Assembly (NCBI GenBank): GCA_031317595.1
Contig: JANCMB010000001.1
Coordinates: forward strand, 1,854,971-1,918,970
Origin: Glutamicibacter sp. PS
GTDB lineage: Bacteria > Actinomycetota > Actinomycetes > Actinomycetales > Micrococcaceae
Length of the DNA stretch: 64,000 nt
Direction: 5' to 3'
Position 1 is the stretch's first letter, and each line of letters begins with the position of its first letter. The notes beneath the pieces were generated by a model, which saw nothing but the letters and a program-made list of their open reading frames with translations, was not told the DNA's origin and did not search any database. Positions 1 through 9,398 of this stretch are shown piece after piece. The translations under genes and the position numbers were made by a program.

Positions 1-1566
1 GCTGAGCAGGTTGCGGCTGACCGATTCGCCCTGTTGCACGCGGAGCACGGTGGTGCGCTGCTGTTCGGGGGCGGTGTTTGTCTCCTCGTCGACCACGTTG
101 AGTTTCACCGTGGCGGTATCGCGTCCGCCGCGTCCATCCTCGGTGGTGTAACTAAAGCTTCCGGCGCCCGCGGCGTCCTGCGGCACCACAATCTGGAAAC
201 CGGTGCCATCGTAGACCGGTTGCAGTTCGCCGAGCTTGGGTCCCGGCCCCTCGAGCTGGGCGGTGAGCAGATCGCCGTCGGGGTCTACATCGTTATAGAG
301 CACCGGCAGCAGGGTGGTGCGCCCGGGGCGCACGCTGAAGCTGTCGTCTTCGGCGATTGGTTCCTGGTTTTCCTCGGTGCGGTTGGGCAGCTCGATGGCG
401 TCGGTGATTTCCTTGGTTTCTTCCTCCTTCGCCTCGCCCTCGCCGGCCGGTGGCTCCAGATCGCTCCAGTTGCTTACGATCTCCATGCCCTCGTTGGCCA
501 GCCATACCTGCCCGGAGTGCACGTCATTGAGCACCACGACATCGCGGTTGACGCGGAAAGCCAGTTCGGCCCCGGTGAGCATGTCTGGAATCAGCATGCG
601 CTGGTTCTGTGATTCATCGGTGCAGTGACGCAGGTATTCGCCGCTGGTCTGCCAGGCGGAGTAGGTGCAGCTGCCGACGCGCACCGGCTGGATCGGGGTT
701 CCGGGTGTGTCCACCTGGTCGTAGCCGGTCTCCTTGCCGTCGAGTGAGACGGTGGCCAGTGACTGATCCAGCGCGATGGCCACGGCGTCGGCCTCCGGCC
801 CCGGGGCCTGCAGGCGGGCGTTGGCGGTGTTTTCAAGGTGGGCGGTGCTACCGGTTGAGGTGATGACCACCCCACTGGCCGGGTCGAAGACCACACCGGT
901 GTCACCCACGGCGGACAGCTGGGGCTCTTCGAGTTCGCTCAGTTGCGGAAGCTCTTGCTGGATGCCGGGCTGGGCCTGGCCTTCTTCATCGATGGTGAAG
1001 CTTGCCATGGTGCCGGTGGCGTAGTCCACGGTCCAGACGGTGTCGTCGGCGCCCACCACGGCGTCGACTTCGCCCTTGGATTCCACCAAGGGTTCGGCAC
1101 TTTCACCCTTGAAGTTAGAGATCTGTTTGAGGTGGGTAGCCTGCACGGTGCCGTGCTCGTCATCGGTGACGGCAACGACTTCGGCACCGAAGGAAAAGGA
1201 AGAGTTCGCCGGGAGCGCGTTATCTCCGGCGAACTGCACCATGGCCGGGTCGATGGTGGTCAGCGAGGCCTGCTCGAGGTTGCGCACGAGCACGGTTTCG
1301 GCGTTCTGGGCTAGATCGTAGTTCGCCAAGGGGGTTACCACGCCCCCGTCGATGGTGCGCGACTGGTAGTTAATGTGCCCGATTTTGCCCTCGGATTGGT
1401 TCACAACCCAGACGCCGCCGTCATTCAATTCGACATCGGCGGTTTCGAAACCCGGGTAGATGATGGCACCGGTAACGGCCAGCGCGGCCGCCACCGGAAT
1501 GGCGGTGGCCTTAAAACCGGTGCTCTTGAGCAACCCGGTCCATCCGGTCCGAGGGGCTTTCGCCAT
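1..1566 (-). CDS. Ig-like/cadherin-like repeat surface protein, N-terminal part
   Basis: The reading frame is open from an ATG at 1566 to the window edge, giving 522 residues with no stop, so the C-terminus is missing. Residues about 12-38 form one membrane segment after a basic start, so most of the chain is probably outside the cell. A long beta-rich region follows, and from about residue 440 an Ig/cadherin-like module is visible, with the patterns AEDDSFSVRPG, LYNDVDPDGD and YTTEDGRGG. Actinobacteria often carry such very large proteins beside MoxR-DUF58-transglutaminase genes, where they are annotated as Ig-like or fibronectin type III proteins. Whether those neighbours exist here cannot be seen. 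The function is unknown; a cell-envelope structural role is inferred. Confidence 0.75.
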   Translation of the reverse strand, partial: MAKAPRTGWTGLLKSTGFKATAIPVAAALAVTGAIIYPGFETADVELNDGGVWVVNQSEGKIGHINYQSRTIDGGVVTPLANYDLAQNAETVLVRNLEQASLTTIDPAMVQFAGDNALPANSSFSFGAEVVAVTDDEHGTVQATHLKQISNFKGESAEPLVESKGEVDAVVGADDTVWTVDYATGTMASFTIDEEGQAQPGIQQELPQLSELEEPQLSAVGDTGVVFDPASGVVITSTGSTAHLENTANARLQAPGPEADAVAIALDQSLATVSLDGKETGYDQVDTPGTPIQPVRVGSCTYSAWQTSGEYLRHCTDESQNQRMLIPDMLTGAELAFRVNRDVVVLNDVHSGQVWLANEGMEIVSNWSDLEPPAGEGEAKEEETKEITDAIELPNRTEENQEPIAEDDSFSVRPGRTTLLPVLYNDVDPDGDLLTAQLEGPGPKLGELQPVYDGTGFQIVVPQDAAGAGSFSYTTEDGRGGRDTATVKLNVVDEETNTAPEQQRTTVLRVQQGESVSRNLLS

Positions 1567-1833
1567 GGCTACTTTGTCCTTGCAGTGCGGGTGATGAGTG
1601 ATGGATCCGGTCCACGCGGGCGCGCAAGCTAGACCGGTTCCTCATCCAATTCTAAGGAAAAGAAAAAATCATCACCATGGAGAGAACTCCCCATAGCCGC
1701 AGAATCGCGGCTGACCAGTGGAGTTAAACTTCATCACAGGCAGGGCCGGGAGGTCACTTTTACGGCAAGCCACATAACGAGAGCCGCCAGAAATCTCTTC
1801 AACATCTGCTTCAGATCAAGTAATGTAGGCCAC

Positions 1834-3501
1834 ATGACAGCCACAGAAACCTCCCGGCAGCCCAGCGCCATTGACGCGATCGCCGACGCCTATTTCGAGC
1901 AGTCCCTCGAGCTGACGCCCGAGCTCGGCTCGGAACTCGGCCTGCCCGGCTACGAGAGCCAATACTCGGACTACTCCCCCGCCGGCCGCGAAGCCGTTGC
2001 GGATCTAGCCCGCCAAGCGCTGAGCAAGCTAGCTCAGACCCAGCCGGTCGACGAGATCGACGAGGTGACCCTCGATGCCATGACCGAGCGACTGACCCTA
2101 GCGGTCACGCTGCATGAAACTGGCCGCACCGAACTAAACAACATCGCCTCCCCGGTACAGGGGATCCGTGCAGCCTTTGACCTGATGCCACAGCACAGCG
2201 CGGAGGATTTCGGGCATATCGGCGACCGGCTACATAATGTCACCGCGGCCATCGAAGGGTACTTGAAGTCGCTGCGCGGCTCGGCGAGCGCCGGGCATAT
2301 TGCCCCGGTGCGCCAGCTGAAGATCGCTATCGAGCAGGCCACCGACTACGCCAAGGACGGAGGCTTTTTCGACCAACTCGCCAGTGCCGGCACTACCGCC
2401 GCCCCGGAGCTAGCCGAACGGCTCCAGCGCGGCGCCGCGGCGGCCAAGCAGGCATATCGCATGCTGGCCCAGTGCGTCGCCGACGAGCTGCTACCCATCG
2501 CCCCGGCCAAGGATGCGGTGGGACGCGAGTACTACCAATTGGTGTCCCAAGACTTCCTCGGGGCCGTGGTGGATCTGGAGGAAACCTACGCGTGGGGCGT
2601 GGAGGAGCTCGATCGCATCATCGCCGAGCAACAGATGGTGGCCGAACAGATCAAGCCGGGTGCCGATATCGCCGAGGCCAAACGCATTCTGAATGACGAC
2701 CCGAAACGCCGTCTGCAGGGTACCGATGCCCTGCGCGAATGGATGCAGGGCAAGGCCGACGCGGCCATTCGCGATCTAAAGGATGTGCACTTCGACATCC
2801 CGGCGCCGATGGATCAGATCGAGTGCATGATCGCCCCGACCCAGGATGGCGGGATCTATTACACCGGCCCGTCCGAGGACTTCTCCCGCCCGGGTCGCAT
2901 GTGGTGGTCGGTGCCGCCAGGAGAGGATAGCTTCACCACCTGGGCGGAGCTGACCACGGTCTATCACGAGGGCGTGCCGGGCCATCACCTGCAGATCGCT
3001 ACAAGTCAGTTGCAGCACGAGACGCTGAATAAGTGGCGCCGCTACATGTGCTGGACCAGTGGTCACGGCGAGGGATGGGCACTGTATTCGGAACGCCTCA
3101 TGGACCAGCTGGGCTACCTCTCTGATCCTGGCGACTATATGGGGATGCTCGATGCCCAAAGGTTGCGCGCCGCGCGCGTGGTCTTCGATATTGGCGTGCA
3201 CTGCGAACTGCCGATGCCCGAGCAATGGGGCGAAGGACAGTGGACCGCAGAGAAGGGATTCGCTTTCCTCGAAGCGAACCTGGATATCTCCCCCGGGCAG
3301 CTGGACTTCGAGTTCAACCGCTACCTCGGCTGGCCCGGCCAAGCCCCGGCCTACAAGGTGGGGCAACGACTTTGGGAGCAGATCCGCGATGAACTAGCTC
3401 AGCGAGCCGGCGAGCAGTTCAATGCCAAGGAGTTCCACACCCGCGCGCTGCGCATTGGGTCCGTTGGTCTCGACACGCTCAAGCGAGCGCTGCTCTCCTA
3501 A
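1834..3501 (+). CDS. DUF885 family protein, predicted metallopeptidase-like
   Basis: This 555-residue cytosolic protein has no signal peptide or membrane segment. It matches the DUF885 family, whose members resemble zinc peptidases. The hallmark is around residue 375-390, YHEGVPGHHLQIA, where His, Glu and His could bind metal, followed by GHGEGWALYSERLM, which is also typical of the family. The ATG at 1834 lies only about 10 bases after a TAATGT element (1820-1825) and has no Shine-Dalgarno sequence, so the mRNA may be leaderless. The gene stands alone between a divergent surface-protein gene and a symporter gene. Substrate is unknown; peptidase activity is inferred from the family only. Confidence 0.85.
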   Translation: MTATETSRQPSAIDAIADAYFEQSLELTPELGSELGLPGYESQYSDYSPAGREAVADLARQALSKLAQTQPVDEIDEVTLDAMTERLTLAVTLHETGRTELNNIASPVQGIRAAFDLMPQHSAEDFGHIGDRLHNVTAAIEGYLKSLRGSASAGHIAPVRQLKIAIEQATDYAKDGGFFDQLASAGTTAAPELAERLQRGAAAAKQAYRMLAQCVADELLPIAPAKDAVGREYYQLVSQDFLGAVVDLEETYAWGVEELDRIIAEQQMVAEQIKPGADIAEAKRILNDDPKRRLQGTDALREWMQGKADAAIRDLKDVHFDIPAPMDQIECMIAPTQDGGIYYTGPSEDFSRPGRMWWSVPPGEDSFTTWAELTTVYHEGVPGHHLQIATSQLQHETLNKWRRYMCWTSGHGEGWALYSERLMDQLGYLSDPGDYMGMLDAQRLRAARVVFDIGVHCELPMPEQWGEGQWTAEKGFAFLEANLDISPGQLDFEFNRYLGWPGQAPAYKVGQRLWEQIRDELAQRAGEQFNAKEFHTRALRIGSVGLDTLKRALLS

Positions 3502-3565
3502 ACTCGACACAAGCCAAGTTGTGTCCCCGCCCTGCGCAACTCGGGTGCGGGGACATCGACCCTTG

Positions 3566-3637
3566 ACGTCACATAGCGACGTTATTCCCGCTTTTGCGAC
3601 GCATTTCGTGAACCTAGACACGCGATACATGTGACGT
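3566..3637. repeat. Inverted repeat upstream of the symporter gene
   Basis: ACGTCACAT at 3566-3574 and its exact complement ATGTGACGT at 3629-3637 form a 9-base inverted repeat separated by 54 bases. It lies in the gap between the DUF885 gene and the symporter gene. A separate GC-rich hairpin (3523-3530 with 3547-3554) just upstream could end transcription of the DUF885 gene. The wide spacing suggests paired regulator sites rather than an RNA hairpin. No regulator is identified. Confidence 0.35.
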
Positions 3638-3717
3638 AAGTATCACCGGGACGATTTTTGTCATAGTGCGCAACATCCGCTGTGATTCGCTATAGTTCCG
3701 GCTCTACCGTTGAGTGC

Positions 3718-5097
3718 ATGACTTCGACATCACCCACTCGCCGCTTGCCTAAGTGGAGCACAAACTTCGGCGTGCAGGTTATCGCCGCCCTTATTCTTGG
3801 CCTAATTCTCGGCCTCGTCGCCAAGTACTCCGGCTCCACCGCGGAGGCCCCCACAGCCCTGGGGCAGACGCTGGACATCATTGGCTCCAGCTACGTGGCG
3901 CTGCTGCGCACCGCCGTCATCCCGCTGGTGTTTTTCGCAGTGGTCGCTTCCATTGCCAACCTTTCTCAGGTCACCAACGCTGCACGCCTGGCGTGGCAGA
4001 CTCTGCTCTGGTTCGCCATCACCGCCTTCATCTCCGTGATCATCGGCATGGGCTTGGGCTTGATCTTCCAGCCGGGGGTGAACACCGGGCAGGAGCAGCC
4101 GGCGGAATACGCTGGCCGCACCGGCGACTGGCTGGCATTCCTCACCGGCCTCATCCCCTCGAACTACCTCGGTTTGGGCGCTAATACCAAAATGGTTGAC
4201 GGCGCCGCGAGCACCTCGATCAGCTTCAACGTGTTGCAGATTCTGGTTATCGCGGTGGTCGTGGGCATCGCCGCACTCAAGGTTGGCGAGGCCGCCAAGC
4301 CATTCCTGGCCTTCTCCGCCTCGCTGCTGGCAATTATTCAGAAGGTCCTCTGGTGGATCATTCGCATCGCCCCGATCGGCACCATCGGTCTGATCGGTAA
4401 TGCCGTAGCCACTTACGGCTGGGACACCATCGGCGCCCTGGGCAAGTTCTCGCTGGCTATCTACGTTGGTCTTGCCCTTGTGCTGTTCGCGCTCTACCCG
4501 GTACTCGTTCGCAGCCATGGACTGAGCATTAAGCAGTACTTCTCCGGCGTTTGGCCGGCGGTGCAGCTGGCTTTCGTTTCCCGCTCCTCGGTGGGAACCC
4601 TGCCGTTGACCCAGCGCGTGACCGAACGCAATCTGGGCGTTCCTTCGGGCTACGCTTCCTTCGCGGTCCCGCTGGGCGCCACCACCAAAATGGATGGTTG
4701 CGCCGCGATCTACCCGGCGATCTCCGCGATCTTCGTGGCTCAGTTCTTCAACATTGACCTGAGCCTGACCGATTACCTGCTCATCGCTTTGGTATCCGTG
4801 CTCGGCTCGGCCGCTACCGCCGGCACGACCGGCGCCGTGGTGATGCTGACCCTGACCTTGAGCACCCTTGGTCTGCCATTGGCCGGCGTCGGGTTGCTGA
4901 TGGCCGTGGATCCGATCTTGGACATGGGCCGCACCGCGGTGAACGTGGCCGGCCAGGCTTTGGTTCCGACCATCGTGGCCAAGCGGGAAGGCATTCTCGA
5001 CGAGAATCTGTACAACGCCCGCCGTAGCGGGGATCCTTTCTCCGAGGACCAGCCCGCCGCAGCCGCAGAGGCCGGCGAACTGGCCGACGCCAAGTAG
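3718..5097 (+). CDS. Dicarboxylate/amino acid:cation symporter (DAACS family)
   Basis: An integral membrane protein of 459 residues with about eight hydrophobic segments, in the DAACS (GltP/DctA) family that couples uptake of acidic amino acids or C4-dicarboxylates to protons or sodium. Family marks are the serine-rich reentrant loop (FVSRSSVGTLP), the following PLGATTKMDGCA stretch, and the second reentrant loop SAATAGTTGAVVML, with DPILDMGRTAVNVAG near the C-terminus. An upstream GTG at 3682 would add 12 residues, but ATG 3718 gives the usual basic N-terminus. A TATAGT element at 3691-3696 suggests a very short leader. The substrate, glutamate/aspartate or a dicarboxylate, cannot be read from sequence. 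Confidence 0.9.
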   Translation: MTSTSPTRRLPKWSTNFGVQVIAALILGLILGLVAKYSGSTAEAPTALGQTLDIIGSSYVALLRTAVIPLVFFAVVASIANLSQVTNAARLAWQTLLWFAITAFISVIIGMGLGLIFQPGVNTGQEQPAEYAGRTGDWLAFLTGLIPSNYLGLGANTKMVDGAASTSISFNVLQILVIAVVVGIAALKVGEAAKPFLAFSASLLAIIQKVLWWIIRIAPIGTIGLIGNAVATYGWDTIGALGKFSLAIYVGLALVLFALYPVLVRSHGLSIKQYFSGVWPAVQLAFVSRSSVGTLPLTQRVTERNLGVPSGYASFAVPLGATTKMDGCAAIYPAISAIFVAQFFNIDLSLTDYLLIALVSVLGSAATAGTTGAVVMLTLTLSTLGLPLAGVGLLMAVDPILDMGRTAVNVAGQALVPTIVAKREGILDENLYNARRSGDPFSEDQPAAAAEAGELADAK

Positions 5098-5224
5098 GAA
5101 CACTCGACCGCGGCGATACCGGTCGAAGTCCGTTGGGCCCGCGCAACGCCCCCGCGTTGCACGGGCCCAGCGGCATTTAAAGACACCGTGTGTATGAGGC
5201 TGGTCAACCTCACACCTCAAATAT

Positions 5225-5256
5225 TTGCACATCGTGCAAAGTTGCACGTAGTGTAA
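5225..5256. promoter_or_regulatory. Two tandem palindromic operators for the TetR regulator
   Basis: TTGCAC-ATC-GTGCAA (5225-5239) is a perfect 15-base palindrome. A near copy, TTGCAC-GTA-GTGTAA (5242-5256), follows with its centre 17 bases away. The second ends four bases before the regulator's GTG start at 5261. Paired palindromes at this place are typical of autoregulated TetR genes. They would control both the regulator and the exporter gene downstream. Confidence 0.75.
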
Positions 5257-5260
5257 TTTT

Positions 5261-5938
5261 GTGACTTCTTCCGTAGCCGAGAATCGGCGCACCCTGAACA
5301 AGCAGGCCACCCGGCAGGCCATCGTCACCGCCGCCCTAGAGATCCTGCGGCAATCCGACAATGGAGGCCTCACCGCCACCGGCATTGCCGAAAAGGCGGG
5401 CATCTCACGGCGCACCTTGTTCAACTATTTCCCCAGCGTCGATGCGGTCCTCTGCGAACCACTTCAGAGCCTGCTCAATGGCCTGGTCGATTCGCTCAAT
5501 GGCGCCCCAACAGATCAACCGCTGATCAAGTCGGTCGCCTGGGCGATGAAGGCTCCTGCCGTTACCGAGCTACTAGCCCCGGTGGCGCAAATTGCCGTCT
5601 ATGCCAAACACGCCGACGACGGTCTACTCACCGTCTCGGAAGCCGCCTGGCAGCAATCGGCCACCGCGGTCATCTCCGAGGTTGCAGCACGCCACCCACA
5701 GGCCAGCGACTTCGTGGTCCGCGTCTTCGCCCATGCCGTGCTCGGCGCCGGCCAGGCCGCCTTCGATGAATGGATCGACCGCCTGGTGGCCGAGGGGGAT
5801 GCGATTTCCACCCCGAGCTTCGCTCCCTCGGCGCAACATGTTGCTTTGCTTCATGAACTGCTGAATGAAGCCATGACTGAACTCGGCGATGGCTTCGCCA
5901 CCCTTCAAACCACCAATTCCAGCGCCGAGGAGAACTAG
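5261..5938 (+). CDS. TetR family repressor of the adjacent MMPL exporter
   Basis: A 225-residue TetR-type regulator. The helix-turn-helix lies at about residues 35-65 (GLTATGIAEKAGISRRTLFNYF), followed by a divergent all-helical ligand domain. The GTG start at 5261 follows directly on two palindromic operators. The gene ends three bases before the exporter start at 5942, so both are almost certainly one transcript. The likely role is ligand-relieved repression of the exporter and of itself. The inducer is unknown. The family is certain; the target is inferred from the operator pair and the gene order. Confidence 0.9.
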   Translation: MTSSVAENRRTLNKQATRQAIVTAALEILRQSDNGGLTATGIAEKAGISRRTLFNYFPSVDAVLCEPLQSLLNGLVDSLNGAPTDQPLIKSVAWAMKAPAVTELLAPVAQIAVYAKHADDGLLTVSEAAWQQSATAVISEVAARHPQASDFVVRVFAHAVLGAGQAAFDEWIDRLVAEGDAISTPSFAPSAQHVALLHELLNEAMTELGDGFATLQTTNSSAEEN

Positions 5939-5941
5939 GCT

Positions 5942-8900
5942 ATGGCTACGCTACTCTATCGTCTCGCCTCTTGGGCGCACCGTCACCGTTACCGCATGCT
6001 GGCCATGTGGTTGGCCGCATTTATCGCCATCGGCGTCTGCGCCAGCCTCTTTATGGGGCAACTATCCAATACCTTCACGCTGCCGGGCACCGAAACGCAG
6101 CGCACCATGGACCGGCTCAAGGCCGAACTGCCCGATTTGGCAGGCGGCTCCGGTTCGATCGTTTTCCGCGAGAGCAGCAATAAGGCCCTCTCGACCACCC
6201 AACGCGAGGCGATCAACGACAGCCTCGAGCAGCTGAAGTTGCATCCCGAAGTCGTGGACGTCAAAAGCCCCTTCGAACTGCAACGCGAGCTGGACCGAGC
6301 CACCCCCGAACTCAGCAAGGCGCAACGTGAACTCGAGGACGGGCAGCGCAAACTCGAGGACGGCAAGCAGAAGGTTGCCGACGGGAAAAAACAGCTAGAG
6401 GACGCGCAGAATAAAATCACCGAGGGCTGGACCAAACTCTTTGACGGGCGCAAACAACTCGAAGCGGGTGCACCGCAACTTGCCACGGCCGAACGCGAAC
6501 TAGCCGATGGCTGGGACCAGCTACGCCGCGGAGAATTCCGTCTCGCCGAGGGCCGCAGTAAGCTCATCGACGGTGAGCGCCAGTACGCCGATGGCCTCGC
6601 CGAGTACCGTGAGGGCAAAGCGAAATACGATGCCGGGCGCAAGCAGTTCGCCGCCGGTGAAGCCGACCTCGAGAAGGCTGCTGCGCAACTCAAGGAAGGT
6701 CACAAGCAGTACGAACAGGGTGAAGCACAGTTACTCGGGGGCAAGAGCCGCAAGGAGTTCCGTGCCGAGCTAGTGCAAGGCAAATCAGATGCACAGGCTC
6801 AACTGGATCAGGTTGAGCAGGGACTGACCGAACTGGCGGATCAGCAAGAGAAGCTCACGGCGCAACGACAAGCCGCCGCAGATCAGCTCGCCGCGCTGGA
6901 AGGTTCCGAGGATGCCGAGGCAATTGCCAAACTCGAAACCACCATTTCCACATTGGATCAGGCGCTAAACCACCTCAAGGAGCAGCAGTCTCAGGCACTC
7001 GTCGGTCGCACCCAACTCACCGAGGCCCTGGCGCAAATCAAGGCTGGAGAAGACGGGTTGGCCGCCCTGGACGCCTCACGCACCAAACTGCAGAAGGCTG
7101 AGGAAAAGCTCAGCGACGGGCGCGATCAGCTGGAATCCAAACGTGGAGAACTGGACAAGGCCTCAGCGACGCGGAAATCCGCGAAGTCCAAACTGGATGC
7201 CGCGAAGCAGGAAATCGACACGAACAAGGCCAAGCTCGACGCAGCCTCCAGTCAGCTGAAGGATTCACGAGCTAAGTTGCAGGCCGGTCAGCAGCAGCTG
7301 ACGGCCAAGAAGGCAGAGTTCGAAGCCGGCAAGGCCAAACTCGACGCGGCCGAACGCGAGCTACGTGAGGGAGAGCAACAGCTCAGCGAGAAGAAGGCCG
7401 AACTCGCCCAGGCCGAAAAGGATCTGGAGCAGGGAGCCAAGGACCTAGAGTCCGGACGCGCCGAGCTGGAATTCGCCTCGCGGCAGGTCGGAGCCAGCGA
7501 GGGTATGCGCTTTGTCTCCGAGGACGGCACCACCGCCGTGGCCCAAGTCAGCTTCAAGGGCCAGACCGACGCGCTGACGGCCGCCGATCGCGAAGCGATC
7601 ACTGCCACCGCCGCCACGGCTCAGGCCACCGGAGTCGAGGTGCTCTTCTCCAAGGAGATCTTGCAGGACCTCTCCTCCGTCTTCGGCGCGGCAGAGATCA
7701 TTGGCGTTATTGTCGCGGCCGTGGTGTTGCTCGCGATGCTGGGCACACTTGTCGCGGCCGGCTTGCCCCTGCTCTTAGCAATCCTGGGCGTCGGCGCGGG
7801 TGTGGGCACCACACTGGCATTCTCATCGCTGGTCGATATGGCCTCGATTACCCCGGCACTGGCCATGATGCTAGGGCTCGCCGTGGGGATCGACTATGCG
7901 TTGTTCATCATTCATCGGCATCGTAGCCAGCTGCTGACCGGCATGGAGGTCGGCGAGTCCATCGCCCGTGCCGTGGGCACCAGCGGCAACGCGGTGGTCT
8001 TTGCGGGCCTGACGGTCATCATCGCGCTCGCGGCCTTGGCCGTACCCGGGCTACCGTTCCTGACCGTACTTGGACTCTCGGCGGCCTTCACCGTCTTTAT
8101 GGCCGTCCTACTGGCCGTCACCCTGCTTCCGGCCCTGCTGGCCATAGCTGGCCCACGCTTGGTCTCCAAACGAGCCCGGGCCCGGGCGGCGAACCCGATC
8201 ATCCGTGACCCCTTTGCCTCACGCTGGGCACGGATCGTAACGAAGGTGGCAATTCCCGCCACCCTAGTGGTCATCGCCGCATTGGGCGCCATCGCCCTTC
8301 CCGCCGCGCAGATGCGCACCGCCCTTCCCGATGGTAGTGCCGAGCCGGTCGACTCACAGGCTTTCCAGGCCTACCAGCAGACCAGCGACAAGTTCGGCGC
8401 CGGATACAACGGCCCACTATTGGTTCTAGCCGATCTGCCAGCCGGTCTCGACCAGCGGCAGGCCGACTCCGCTGCTCTAGACGTCGCTGAACGTCTGCGC
8501 GACTACGACGGAGTGATTACCGCCATCCCGGTAACGCTGACCGACGATCGTGCGCTGGCGGCCATTCAAGTCCTACCCGCCGACGGGCCGGCCTCGGCGG
8601 GAACCGAGGCCCTCGTTCATCAATTGCGCGCCGATGCCGATCAGATCGTCGGGGCCACCGAGGCCACGCAGATCGCGGTGACCGGACAGGTCGCCGCCCA
8701 GATCGACGTGTCGCAGAAGGTCACCGAGGCGCTACCCCCGTACCTCGCGATCGTGGTAGGACTGTCCCTGGTTCTCCTGCTCTTGGTCTTCCGGTCGATC
8801 GTCGTGCCGCTGATGGCTACCGGCGGCTTCCTGCTGTCGCTGGCTGCGGCCTTCGGCGCGAGCGTCATGGTCTACCAGTGGGGCTGGTTTGCCCCGGTCT

Positions 8901-9394
8901 TCGATGTGGCGGTCCCTGGCCCGCTGCTTAGCTTCCTGCCGATCTTGCTCACCGGCATCCTCTTCGGGCTGGCCATGGACTATCAGGTCTTTCTGGTCTC
9001 GGCCATGCGTGAACGCTACGCCCATGGGGAGCCCTCCCGCGATGCGGTCCGATCCGGCTTCGTCATGGCAGCCCCGGTGGTCACGGCCGCTGCGCTGATT
9101 ATGATCTCGGTCTTCGCCGGCTTCATCTTCTCCCACCTGTCGATGATCCGCCCGCTGGGCTTCGCGTTGGCCTTCGGCGTGCTCTTCGACGCGTTCGTGG
9201 TGCGCATGACGCTGATTCCAGCACTCATGCATCTGCTCGGTGACAAGGCCTGGTACCTGCCGCGCTGGCTGGCCAAGATCTTGCCCGATGTCGATGTGGA
9301 AGGCGCCAAGCTCGAACGCAATCTCCCGCAGCCAACGGATGCCGACGATGCATCGGATGAACTTGGTCAGGATCGGACCAACGTGGGAGTCTAG
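5942..9394 (+). CDS. MMPL/RND family exporter with long extracytoplasmic coiled coil
   Basis: A 1150-residue membrane protein. One membrane helix (about residues 15-35) is followed by a very long hydrophilic insert, about residues 115-515, built of degenerate repeats such as LEDGKQK, LADGWDQ and LEAGAPQ with heptad spacing, predicted to be coiled coil. A first group of membrane helices follows (about 580-740), then a second outer domain and a second helix group up to about 1110, the duplicated RND plan with MMPL domains. Both GxxxDY helices are seen (VGIDYALFIIHR, LAMDYQVFLVSAMRER). MMPL proteins export lipids, peptides or drugs using the proton gradient. The upstream TetR gene and operators suggest induction by the exported compound. 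Confidence 0.9.
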   Translation: MATLLYRLASWAHRHRYRMLAMWLAAFIAIGVCASLFMGQLSNTFTLPGTETQRTMDRLKAELPDLAGGSGSIVFRESSNKALSTTQREAINDSLEQLKLHPEVVDVKSPFELQRELDRATPELSKAQRELEDGQRKLEDGKQKVADGKKQLEDAQNKITEGWTKLFDGRKQLEAGAPQLATAERELADGWDQLRRGEFRLAEGRSKLIDGERQYADGLAEYREGKAKYDAGRKQFAAGEADLEKAAAQLKEGHKQYEQGEAQLLGGKSRKEFRAELVQGKSDAQAQLDQVEQGLTELADQQEKLTAQRQAAADQLAALEGSEDAEAIAKLETTISTLDQALNHLKEQQSQALVGRTQLTEALAQIKAGEDGLAALDASRTKLQKAEEKLSDGRDQLESKRGELDKASATRKSAKSKLDAAKQEIDTNKAKLDAASSQLKDSRAKLQAGQQQLTAKKAEFEAGKAKLDAAERELREGEQQLSEKKAELAQAEKDLEQGAKDLESGRAELEFASRQVGASEGMRFVSEDGTTAVAQVSFKGQTDALTAADREAITATAATAQATGVEVLFSKEILQDLSSVFGAAEIIGVIVAAVVLLAMLGTLVAAGLPLLLAILGVGAGVGTTLAFSSLVDMASITPALAMMLGLAVGIDYALFIIHRHRSQLLTGMEVGESIARAVGTSGNAVVFAGLTVIIALAALAVPGLPFLTVLGLSAAFTVFMAVLLAVTLLPALLAIAGPRLVSKRARARAANPIIRDPFASRWARIVTKVAIPATLVVIAALGAIALPAAQMRTALPDGSAEPVDSQAFQAYQQTSDKFGAGYNGPLLVLADLPAGLDQRQADSAALDVAERLRDYDGVITAIPVTLTDDRALAAIQVLPADGPASAGTEALVHQLRADADQIVGATEATQIAVTGQVAAQIDVSQKVTEALPPYLAIVVGLSLVLLLLVFRSIVVPLMATGGFLLSLAAAFGASVMVYQWGWFAPVFDVAVPGPLLSFLPILLTGILFGLAMDYQVFLVSAMRERYAHGEPSRDAVRSGFVMAAPVVTAAALIMISVFAGFIFSHLSMIRPLGFALAFGVLFDAFVVRMTLIPALMHLLGDKAWYLPRWLAKILPDVDVEGAKLERNLPQPTDADDASDELGQDRTNVGV

Positions 9395-9398
9395 GGCC

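Noticed and set aside
3802-5424. 540-codon frame on the minus strand opposite the symporter gene
   Set aside because: It lies antisense to a clear symporter, runs over the intergenic operators, and has a composition typical of a high-GC shadow frame with no family character.
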